From NCBI GenBank assembly GCA_022836615.1, contig MU405357.1, forward strand, positions 1-64,000: 64,000 bases of DNA. Reading direction: 5' to 3'. The translations under genes and the position numbers were made by a program. Source of the stretch: Annulohypoxylon bovei var. microspora (taxonomy: Eukaryota; Ascomycota; Sordariomycetes; Xylariales; Hypoxylaceae). Positions 12,824 to 22,574 of the stretch are shown here, piece after piece (the first letter of the stretch is position 1; each line of letters begins with the position of its first letter). Under the pieces are notes generated by a model. It saw only the letters and a list, made by a program, of their open reading frames with translations. It made no database searches and was not told where the DNA came from.

Positions 12824-14343
12824 TCTGATCTTGGTCGGCCCTAGCACGGATGAATTACGCAAATTTCAAAGGCTGTTCTCAATTCGCCTTGGCCCGGTTC
12901 TTGGCTGCTGATACGGTTTGTTACGACTTGAGGGAGGGTGCTGATATTTTCGATGGTCTGCTTTCATTCGATCTTGCTCTTGGTCCACTACATTGGCTGT
13001 GCGTTCGTGGAGGAGTCTGCCGGCGGCGTTTTGCATGATACTTGATGCTATTCTCATTGAGCTGTGTACCTATGCTACACATGTACGAGTAATACCAGGA
13101 AAATGATCACTAGGTTATGACGAATAATTGCCACGCCATGGAAATTGCTTGTAGGATAGTAGTAATTCGAGGAGCCGCATGCTCTTCATACATGCTTATA
13201 TTAGCTGTGAGACGGCTGTGGCAACTCCGATATTAAGTTGCTTGCTGCTACGGGCGACTGGGACGACGGCTTGATGCCGAGTTCCGATCGTTAAAGCCAT
13301 TGCGACGATAGCTTCGGTCTATAAGAACGAGGGAATGTATATGTATTCACGTCCGAATGAGGACTCGCGGGCATCCGGGGATTTCTAGTTCCATGTAGTC
13401 GATCCCTCATCCCCTGTCGATTGCAATATGGATAAATGAGTTCTCTATTCCTGGATGCCGGCCTGCCACGTCCCGGATAATTAATGAGGACATGACTTGC
13501 ATATTTTTAGAAGTTCTAAGGCCGACCTGAAAAAGGTCGCCTATCCAGGCTTACTCTATGAGGAACGCCAAGTTGAATCGGGATGCTCTGGTAAAGTTCT
13601 TTTTCTTTTTCTTCGAGACCAGTCTTTGGGTCTTCCTTTTCGGGAATCTTGTGGATGGTTTTGCGTGTCTAGTCGTCTCCTTCAGTGTAAAAAAAAAAAC
13701 GCCCCCTGAACTACCTTGGCATCTACCAAGGTGATCATCGACGTTCTTGAAATATCGAGGCCATATGATTTCTTAGAATCTTGAATTGACTTATAATGAA
13801 CTAACGGGTCGAAATGCGGATTTGACGGCTCCTATTCACGCTAAATATCCTATCACATGTCATCTATTAACGATCCTCCGGGTAATCACTAACAAGTCAG
13901 AGCACCTCGTAATTGGGACCCAACTTAGCCAACCACTCGGTACGCCCTGCCTCCCTGCGGTTGGGTTGTACCCGGCGACATCTCGCTCAGCAAGGCCTTC
14001 TCGGCCGCAAGCGGCAATCGGACCCCAAGGAGTCGGGAAATCGAGACCGGGCTCGCGGGTACGTTGGGATATATATATGCCCTACTACCCATGCTAGTGG
14101 CGAATGTAGGAGAATGGCAGAATGGTAAGGTGCCATGTCGGATGCTTGCCTGTTTGTACCTGTAAATCTCTACTAGATAAGTCAACGGCAAGGTCGATCA
14201 CCTTCGTGGCCTGACGTTTCTTCTCTTCTTCGCTGTAGACCTTTTTCCTGCGAGCTCGTTGCATCGTCGACGGAGATTCCCCTGCGTGACGCTCGATACT
14301 ACGGATTTACAACTGGAAGCTAGATCATCATAGAACTGGCAAG
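12824..14343. other. Intergenic, no gene seen
   Basis: About 1.5 kb without a supported frame. It contains an A-run at 13687-13698 and short frames that lack starts or domains. The distal part presumably holds the promoter of the small secreted protein. Confidence 0.4.
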
Positions 14344-14716
14344 ATGAAGGTACGTTTACTCGCTTACGCACTCGGTCGTGTGAAATACCTACCTTTTCCC
14401 ATCATCCCATCAATGAAGTTAACCTGACACGTAAACCTAGTTTTCCACTTCTATCCTCATCGCTCTTCAGTCCGCGGCGCTCGTCCTCGCGGCTCCGATG
14501 GACGTGGTGACCACATCCAGCGACCGCGAAGAGGCGCCGGCGTCGTGGCGCCTCGACTGCGGGTCCCCCGGCACCACGGCGCTGTGCTCGGCCAGCAACA
14601 GCGGCGCTCACTGCGACCCCGTGTCTGGAGATCTGACGATCATCCTCGCGGGCACGTGCTCGGCTTGCAAGTGCGTGAGCGAGGGACAGTGCTCTAGGGG
14701 GTGTGGAAAGGAATGA
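14344..14716 (+). CDS. Small secreted cysteine-rich protein
   Basis: Predicted 94-residue protein. Exon 1 is only ATG AAG (14344-14349); a 91-nt intron (GTACGT..CTAG) follows, then exon 2 at 14441-14716. The join creates MKFSTSILIALQSAALVLAA, a clear signal peptide with an Ala-Ala-Pro cleavage region. The mature part holds 8 cysteines (one near residue 43, then LC, HC, TC, AC, KC, QC and GC), enough for four disulfides. Exon 2 is much richer in G+C than the flanking DNA. Small, secreted and cysteine-rich proteins in fungi are often effectors, antimicrobial peptides or surface proteins, but no family is recognised here, so function is open. The two-codon first exon is easy for gene finders to miss. 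Confidence 0.7.
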
Positions 14717-15159
14717 GGAGGGTGGTTTTAAGGGATAGGTGGCGTGGATGATGCCAAGGAGTAAGGGAGGAGTAAGGGATGGATGGTCCATATAACACTC
14801 CCTATGGTCGAGATATTCAAGAGAGGAAGGCTTGTTACCGGTTGGAAGGCTTGGCAATTATGTATAGATCCTCTTTCTCGGAAAGAATAATGAGTTTTGG
14901 AGTATACGGCGCCGGATATTAAAGGGAAAAAGCCATGGAAGGTATTCGAGTTTATACACTTAAACGCTTTTCTTCGACTTCCGCCTCTGAGATTCTCGTT
15001 GGCTCATTTGTTTGAAGACCGGTGTAAACCACAAGTATCTTGAAGAACCTTCCATTGTGAGGTTGAAGGAAGTACGAACACGTCTATCTCCTGAGGTGGC
15101 ATTGATGTGTAAAGATGATGACCTAATCAAGTCTCGTGGCTAGAACAACAATGCCCTGC

Positions 15160-15167
15160 TTCTTAGG
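15160..15167. repeat. Target-site duplication, left copy
   Basis: TTCTTAGG, identical to the copy at 15522-15529, flanks the hAT-like MITE. Confidence 0.85.
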
Positions 15168-15521
15168 CAGCGCATGTACAAGGCCAGGCTCAAAACTGGC
15201 CTGAATCAGTCAGGTCAGGTCAGGCCCAGTCAGTTTTTGGTTTTTTACGAACTGATCAGATCAGTTCGTTCCGATTTTCTGACTGACAGGCCATCAGGCC
15301 AAAATAATAATCCAACCCCACTTTTATTGTCGATTAGTCATTGATTAGTAACCAAGTTTGTTGTCTTGTCGATAAGACTGTTACTACTTTGACCCACTTT
15401 TCTTTCGAATCTGATCAGTTTAATTGACTGAACTGGCTGGTTCAGTTCATTATTTTCTAACTGGCCAATCAGATCAGTTCATTGCCCCAAGCCTGACTGG
15501 CCTGGCCTGATCCATGCGCTG
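15168..15521. mobile_element. hAT-type MITE, 354 bp, with 8-bp target duplication
   Basis: The ends are inverted copies: CAGCGCATG at 15168-15176 and CATGCGCTG at 15513-15521, with the similarity extending over about 22 nt (3 mismatches, including a shared AGGCCAGGC block). The 8 bases TTCTTAGG occur directly outside both ends (15160-15167 and 15522-15529) as a perfect target-site duplication. CAG..CTG termini plus 8-bp duplication are hAT hallmarks. The interior has no open frame and is full of short CTGATCAG, TCAGTT and AACTGGC subterminal repeats, as expected of transposase-binding arrays. It is non-autonomous; the perfect duplication suggests a fairly recent insertion. Confidence 0.85.
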
Positions 15522-15529
15522 TTCTTAGG
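15522..15529. repeat. Target-site duplication, right copy
   Basis: TTCTTAGG, identical to the copy at 15160-15167. Confidence 0.85.
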
Positions 15530-15855
15530 GCTAAATTTAAAAGGGAGCAATTGGTCAAGCTTCAGGGGTTCATTTAACGCTAGCGATTCGCTAGTGAGCC
15601 CCACCACCCGAAATGAAAAGGGCGACTGAATCGAGGGTTTATCGATAAGACGGTACCACCTATTGACGCAGCGTTGGATAAATCAACAATTCACAACTCC
15701 ACCATCCTACAACTATTTATTTCGGCGCTAGCATTTGACAAACTGTAGGTTTCAATCCCTACCTTGGAAGTGTTATCTACTTAGATAGCACAGCATATCG
15801 ATACGTATGGCATCGTAGAGAACTTCTGCTGCAAAACATCGTCAACAATGCCGCG

Positions 15856-18193
15856 ATGTCGCTTTCGCAAGCTAACACGTCGACGACACGATCACGATCG
15901 TTACGCGTCCCCGCCAAAACTGCCTTGACCGCCCCTCAACCTGCCTCAGCTACTATCACCTCAGCTCAAATACCTACCTCTACTTCAAACGTAGCCTTGT
16001 TCCTTACGAACCTACGTCTGCTAGACCTTGATCATGAACCTGATTGGCCGGGAATAACTCTGGCAACTTTCTCTGCGAAAGATGCCGCAAGTGGGCAGAA
16101 GAAGCGGATTCAGTGTGTAGAATGGGCTCTTTACCAACTATTTACGTTATGGGACTACAATGATACCCAAAGTGTACGTCTCTTATACCAGTGACTAAGT
16201 GATATGTATTAATGCTCGATAGAAACTACGTCCCTTTTTCCCACCTCTCGACCAAGTTCAGTCTGTCAACCTGCGAGCTGCTCTCCTTCGTGGCCTTGAA
16301 CAAGCTAAGAAAAATGGCGTACTCGGTCGCGATGCCGTGTTACGGAAGACTATGCTAGACGAATGTAAAGGCGAACGACTCGAAGAGGTCCTGGCTGTCT
16401 TTTCCTCAGCGGTGTTAAAGAAGTTGGTGTCAGAGCGCGCGCTCAATTCAGGACCTGAGTACCGGCCCACTATCTCGGAGAATATCTCGTTGGAGAATTG
16501 GGGTTACTCTGGAGACCGCACAGAGCTTAATATACTGCTACTAGCTCACAAGGTATCTCTTCGTTCTTTGTTGACGAGGAAGAATGCCGCACGAGCGAAA
16601 TATCACGATTTCGAAGAGCTGCTAGCGTCGAAGGAACAAGGAATTGTCCGACGAAAAGAGCAAGTCAAGGCGGAAACCGAACGAAGCGTAGCTGAAACGT
16701 CTGAAAAGGTGAAAAAGGAGGTGTATAGAACTGTCAAGACCAATTGGACTGGAAACGATCAATGGATCGATACTTTATTGTTTAATGATACCCCTTCGCG
16801 TAAAGGTGGACTCTTGGGTAGTCGTTTTGATGATGTCTGGGCTGGTGTTCAAGAGGGGAGAATATCCGACCTCGAAGACCAGAAATCCGGTCTTTTGGAG
16901 CAGCTGGACAACCGAGTCCGCCTACAGAAGGCGAGACTAGAGAAATGGGACGATTTTCGGAAGAAAATGTTTGGGACTATGCCACCACCTAGCACTGGGG
17001 AACCCGCAACCAAGGGTAAATCGAAGGGTGTTGACTTGGGCTTCACGGCCCACCAGCGATTGAGCATTAACCAGATAGACACGAAAGACAGGCTCCCTAT
17101 CAGCGCGCTACCCCCACAATACGCTAAAATCATCAATAATATGAAGGCTGAACTTGATGCCATTGGAAAACCGAAAATCCCCGACTTTTCCAATCTTCTC
17201 AGGAGCTCAAGGAGGAGCTCGGTGATTGATACAAACTCAGATCTCGCACAACCCCAGTCAACGGCTGACCCAATCTCCGACATTAGTGAATGGGAGGATG
17301 AAGCCGAAGATAAACGGCCAGCTGAGAAGATTGCGCAGCTCCCAGTTGGACGTCGCTATCGTATCCCCCCTACCAAGACTACCGTTGAAACAAGAGGGCA
17401 GATACCAAAGATATCTCTGTCTGCACCTACATACGATCGAAATAAGAAAGATTTTTCAAGTCTGTCACCTGAACTCGAAAGTCCGGAATTTGCATTGCCA
17501 CCTCAACCCTCCATTTCGGCAAAGTCTCTAGGTAAAAGACGAGAGTTAGCCGAGTTGGAGGGCATTCCATCATTTTCAACTTCTTATACAGTTCCTTCCG
17601 AAGATACTTCACCGACTGAGCTATCACAGCCGAGCAAGAATGTAGAACCCATGCCACCTTCGCCGGGCTCGGTTTCCCCCACCCAAGCCATGGCTGATGA
17701 GATATTGGCATCGATGTTAAATGCATCGCCATCCCCAATGAAGAAACACCGCCACACTTTATCTCTAGCTGAGAGAACACGTATGTCTATGACACGCACG
17801 AAGTCATTTGAGAAAGAGGAAGACCTGACGCAATTATCGCCCATTAAACTGGGCCACGTGCAAAGTAGCTCTGATAATACTACAAGTCACATGACAGAAA
17901 TGGGTGAAGAACACGAGGACCTTGTGGCTCGAACCCGACGTTCCATGGCAGGATTCGAAGCTGCGCAACAAAAAGCCCGGTTGGAAAGGAGACGGTCGGA
18001 GAGGAAGAGCAAAGTAGCGCCGAGGAAGGAGAGCTACTTCCCTAGATTGGAAGAAGAGATCATGCACGACACATCGATCGCCGAAGAGCTCATGGAAGAT
18101 GACGAGGTGGATTATGAGGCCGTCTTCAAAAGCAGGCCCCGTGTGCAGACAAGCCCCCTACCCAGTCCATCTAAGGCGTGGAACGGAGAATGA
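15856..18193 (+). CDS. Augmin subunit 6 (HAUS6-like)
   Basis: Predicted 762-residue protein. Exons are 15856-16173 and 16223-18193; the 49-nt intron is phase 0 and joins NDTQS to KLRPFFPPLDQ. The N-terminal ~270 residues match the HAUS6 N-terminal domain as I know it from fungi: NVALFLTNLRLLDLDHEPDW, the VEWALYQLFTLWD helix and the QSVNLRAALLRGLEQAKKNG block. Augmin recruits gamma-tubulin to the sides of existing microtubules to nucleate branches during mitosis. Residues ~180-330 are rich in coiled-coil heptads; the C-terminal half is Ser/Pro-rich and disordered, ending in charged segments. An out-of-frame ATG 8 nt upstream (15848) opens an overlapping 26-codon frame that could lower translation. 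Confidence 0.8.
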
Positions 18194-18460
18194 AGAATGA
18201 GAAGCAGACGAATTTCATGTGATGAGAATGATGTTTAGTTGGCACGGATAGCATGATACCAAATTGATTTCCCCACTATAGAAGCCTTTCGTGCGCGACC
18301 TAACCCTGTGACTTGAAGGTTGTGTTTGGTACAATATTTTTAGCTGGTATGCTTGCCTCTACTACCTTTACGAGAATTCATAGTAATTCCTTGTAATAAT
18401 TAATACACTATTAACATTCTAGTAACACGTATATACAGAACCACCACCCTAATCCCCTAC

Positions 18461-19601
18461 CTAATCATAAAAAACCAAAGCCCTCGTCTCGATACTCTCC
18501 CTAGACTCCCCATCCTTCTGCTCCGCGTCTTCGAACGCGCTATGAGGCGCCCGGCGCGCGGGGACAGCTAAGTCGGAATCGAAGCACTTGATGAGCAGCA
18601 CCTCGTCGGGCCGCTGCATGTACTTGAAGTACCACCGGTGCGTCGCGCGCGGCTTGATCGTCCACGTCTCGTCCCGGTCCCGCGGGTAGATGATCGACGC
18701 GCCGACCAGGTCCGCGTCTGGGATCGACGTCGCGTCCGCGACCGCGAACGGGTCTTTGAGGATCGGGCGGATGGGCCGCCAGAGCTGGGTTTCTGTGAGC
18801 TTCTTTCGTGATCCTGCGTGTTGTATGTTTTGGGGCTGCGTGGTGAGGGAAGGGATGGAATAAGGGGGAGTTTGGAGGGAAGGGACAACACACGTTTATG
18901 ATCTGGTACCGCCGCTTGACCAGCTCGTCCGCCTCGTCCGGGAACCAGCGCCGCAGGACGAGCTCGGCGCCGTCGTAGGACTGGTCCACGTGCGCTCGCA
19001 GTAGAGGGCCGCGCTCGGACCGGTTACCCTTGCCGAGTTTATGCCAGTTCGACGGGCCGCAGCGCGTCTTGTGGTCGAATATGAAGATCCGGGAAGCCCC
19101 GGTTCTGGGTTTGCAGATCAGCTGTGCCATGCCAATCGGTCTTTTGCGGGGAGAGACGGGGCTTACATGTCTTTTAAGAGCTCTATTGACTCCGGGTAGT
19201 ACTCGGCTTTTACGAGCTCTTCGTCTTGAAAGTCTTCTAGGGACTTAAGTTCGCTCTCGTGCCGTAGGAACTGGAACCCGTGGCTGTCGAGGGCGTACTT
19301 TTCTTCTTCGCCTGTTACGTCGTGGATGGTTATTTGCTGCGGGGTGTGCGGACGCTCGTTCTTCACCGTGTTGCTTTGAGATGGTCAATTTTTACTCTTA
19401 TCCTACTAAAAAGTCCGAGGTGGATGTGTCTTACTTGGCGATCACAATGGGCATTGGCAGAGAACCGTCGCCTGGGTCCTTGTAGTAGTTGATGTTCGTC
19501 GGCACGTCATGGCGTCTCGGTGAATGAGCTATCTGCATAGGATCCTCTAGGGAGGTTTCGAACGCAAGAGGGAGGGGCGTCCTCGCAACAGCTGCGGCCA
19601 T
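18461..19601 (-). CDS. AsaB/CmcJ-like oxygenase-family protein
   Basis: Predicted 302-residue protein. Exons in coding order are 19601-19435, 19373-19167, 19104-18894 and 18784-18461, with introns of 61, 62 and 109 nt. The second intron's acceptor was chosen at CCCAG so that LLKDI joins TGASRIFIFDH, the family's central signature; the nearer AG sites give stops or an intron under 30 nt. Other family marks are RAHVDQSYDGAE, the join QIIN to LWRPIRPILKDPFAVAD, and near the C-terminus RATHRWYFKYMQRPDEVLLIKCFDS. This family (methyltransferase-like CmcJ, AsaB hydroxylase/desaturase) includes 2-oxoglutarate/Fe-type enzymes of secondary metabolism. No NRPS or PKS gene is in the window, so its pathway is unknown. 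Exons 3 and 4 are unusually GC-rich. Confidence 0.8.
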
Positions 19602-20884
19602 TTTTCTCTTCCGTTTTTATTACCTATATATGGTGAAATGAACAGATCCGAATTGATTGTTGATTTTAACTTGCTTCGTAAAACTCGACTCGTTACACTA
19701 CCTAGCCAACTTGTTTGAAAGCACAGGATCTTGGGGTTCGACGGTGATCTAACCCTCGTGTAACACAGGACTCCAGAAGATATGAGCTCAAGCCCTAACA
19801 TGCAAAACACACGATGCCATATTAATCGGTAACACTTTCCTCCTTCATACCTATCAAGGTATAGAATTAAACCCGAGCGTGCGGGGTTGCTCATGCTGAT
19901 TGGGGAGGTCAGTTTATACCTCCGTGATGTAGTAGCAGTGTATCGTGCCACAATAGCCTAAACCCCATAACTGACGACGAGGTCTTGGAAGTCTTGGGTC
20001 TTATAATTTCGTCTCGGAGCCACATTTTGATACTTCTATTTTAAAGGATTAAGTCTATCGGTATGAGTGACTATCTACGTCTCTTATGGTAAATATACGG
20101 GGATTTGACAATTAACATCTTTCGCGACCCTCACACAGTGCGTGATTAGATCAGAAATCAATTGGTACCGTACCAGACTCAAGCTAAGCTTCCGACCTAA
20201 TGGTAATCTCTCCGCTAGAACTTAGTAGTCAACCGCTATGGCTCAGGGGTCTTGGCCACTAAGAGAAGGCTTTCACAGTACGCGAAGACTTCCATATACA
20301 CAGTCTTAACCCTTTTGCAGTTGAGAAGTAGGTATTTAATAACAGTCTCCTACTTAGAATGTGATAATTTACAGGTTGAGACGTTCTACTAGAAAAAGAC
20401 AACCGGCTTAATACATGGATATTCATAAATCAGGAAGCATAGGTACCTAGAGCATGTAGAATGGACTTGTCACAGCTGTCAAACACAATATTAGGTAATC
20501 ACCATGACTAATGTCTGAATGGATTTTGGACAATGATACGGCACTGGCCATCATCAACTTTACTCGTTAACGGTCACAAGTATCAGGTTCTGAAAGTTCG
20601 ATTGAATTGTAATGAGATAGTTGTACAACTAAGAATATTTGTGTGTGCTTGATACAGAGTTTTTGGTAGGTCTTTCAAGCATGTTCAGTGATTAGACCTT
20701 TGAAACATAGGATATCCAAATGAACCGCAACAACATATTGTACAGCGCTCTACCCGACAGGGCAGTGGTAGAAATCATTTGGGCAATTTCAATGTTTCCC
20801 AGGGATGAGTCTCTCTATGGTCCTCTTGACCTTGGTCATGGAACCTCTTCGTCTCCTCTGTTAGATAGTTAGCATATATCGCCA
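19602..20884. other. Intergenic, no gene seen
   Basis: About 1.3 kb with no supported frame. It holds the promoter side of the AsaB-like gene and scattered AGGTACCTAG motifs (for example near 20442). Confidence 0.4.
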
Positions 20885-21100
20885 CTAACGGATATCTTGG
20901 ATCTCGGAGAGTATTACCTCATCCCGAGCGGCTCGCTCCTCAGCACCATGTATTAGGTCGTACTCAGCCTCAGCCATCTCGTCGGTGATTCCTCGCTTCA
21001 TGGCAGCTTCGTACTCGTGTTCTTCTTGCTCGGCATGGTGGATCATGTCGTGAGCCTCCATGACAGCGTTGTCGGGAAGTCCGTGTCCGTCTGCAGACAT
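20885..21100 (-). CDS. Small acidic hypothetical protein
   Basis: Single ATG-initiated frame of 71 residues, very rich in Glu, Asp, His and Ala. It has an internal imperfect duplication: MEAHDMIHHAEQEEHEYEAA near residue 14 and AEAEYDLIHGAEERAARDE near residue 44 share the pattern A-x-D/H-x-I-H-x-A-E. No signal peptide or transmembrane segment is visible. Amphipathic composition suggests a coding origin, but there is no intron or domain to confirm it. Confidence 0.45.
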   Translation of the reverse strand: MSADGHGLPDNAVMEAHDMIHHAEQEEHEYEAAMKRGITDEMAEAEYDLIHGAEERAARDEVILSEIQDIR

Positions 21101-21968
21101 GATTGAAGTTGTTTGTTCGATATCGGTAATTTGTATTGATGTTATTGATTGGTATTTTCAATGTACGATGGTAAGAAATGCTAGTAAAAGCTTGCAAGGT
21201 TCGAAGGAAAGCTTGTAATCTATATAATCAGCTAGTTTCCTAGACTGGCCATCGATCTCATGATGTCTCGTGACGGATGACTTCATGTTCGATGTCAGGC
21301 ATGCGACGCTGTGTGAGCAAGACCAGCATCCTATCAAACAACCTCGAGATCGATTCGCTCGAAAGTTTGACCATTTGCTCATCGCACGTCATACGCTGTC
21401 GATCCACCGTCGTTCGTCTGGGGTAAAAATGCGGAGGGCGCGGAGGAGTGCCAATCTCCAATATCTCCAACCCCGCCATCATCGCCGACTCCAACCTTAG
21501 ATCTACGAACGGCTCGATGCGATGCTAAATTAGATGGTCGGCCCGCGTCATATGTGACATTGTTAAGATGGTGATATGACGGAGCTGTCAATTGAGATAG
21601 CTCTCGTGAGCTGTCGCTCTTTTTGCTCACCCCTGAAATCTACGATATTAGTATTGAATGGAATGTTGCGACGCACTAGAATATTCTACAAATTGTTATT
21701 AGTGTGCATGCAAATGACTAATACAGGGCGTTTTCATTCGCTATCATTCACTAATTATTGAAATAGTGGCCATGTGATGGGTGTCTCCTTGAAACCGTCT
21801 AGCGAATTATTAGTGCGAACCAATCGCTAAAATCTGTTAGATATTGCAGCACCCCTCCTTTACAACAAATATGACCTTACGGCATCTCCCGCTTGAACTT
21901 TCAATACTTCACAGCTTGAAAGGTTGTGGTCAGTGGAAATTTAAATATGTTATAGATTCAATTACCCA

Positions 21969-21992
21969 CTAGGTACCTACGTAGGTACCTAG
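21969..21992. repeat. Perfect 24-bp palindrome
   Basis: CTAGGTACCTAC followed by GTAGGTACCTAG is its own reverse complement over 24 bp. The core TAGGTACCTA recurs in several gaps of the window (about 8196, 8690, 20442, 22236, 34590). Confidence 0.85.
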
Positions 21993-22340
21993 GTAGTTAT
22001 ACTTATCCATGTTGCTGTGGTTGAGCTGTTATGATTGATTTCTAAGTTTAGCGGGGTGTTGCAACGACCTAGCGCCATAGAGAGCTATCCCCTAAAAATT
22101 CAGGGGTATTCTACCCCTATTTTTTCTGATGACTAAGCCAATCCAACTCATGGATATTTTATCATATGCCCCTTTAATTCAGCTCTCACCATTCTCCTGG
22201 TGACGACCTACAAATATCTGAGAATACTCGCTCCTTAGGTACCTATATACTAGGAAATCGATACGCAGGGAAGTGACGTGACGACCTTTTACACTTGCCT
22301 TTCTTAGTCAGCATCATAGTCAAGTCCAATTAATCAGAGC

Positions 22341-22356
22341 TAACCCTAACCCTAAC
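22341..22356. repeat. Interstitial telomere-like CCCTAA tract
   Basis: TAACCCTAACCCTAAC is about two and a half units of the fungal telomere repeat TTAGGG read on the other strand. It is too short to mark a telomere; it could be a double-strand-break scar or a telobox-like protein site. Confidence 0.6.
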
Positions 22357-22574
22357 TCTGGATAGGCCATTGCTTTTCTACAATATCACATAAGAATACG
22401 ATGTATACCTACTTGACTAATATTAGGTATGTAGGTATTAATAGGATGGATTAAAAGGAAGGATCGACCTTTTATCTACAAATTGTCTATTTTCCTCTTG
22501 TATTAATCTACCGATCTAGCTTTATCATCTTCAGTCGGTCAATATCATAACCCCTTTTCTATTTTCACTCGCCT

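Larger units (their letters stand above)
14717..15855. other. Intergenic region carrying a MITE
   Basis: No protein gene seen. A complete hAT-like miniature element occupies 15168-15521 (listed separately). Past it is a short palindrome-rich stretch near 15582-15597 and the probable promoter of the HAUS6 gene. Confidence 0.5.
21101..22574. other. Intergenic with palindrome and telomere-like motif
   Basis: No supported gene. A frame of 74 residues on the minus strand near 21258-21482 is too weak to call. The stretch carries the 24-bp palindrome at 21969-21992, an AGGGGTA/TACCCCT hairpin near 22102-22118 and a CCCTAA tract at 22341-22356. Confidence 0.4.

Noticed and set aside
21258..21482. 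Minus-strand ATG frame of about 74 codons
   Set aside because: It overlaps a similar-sized frame in another phase and shows no domain, signal peptide or conserved pattern.
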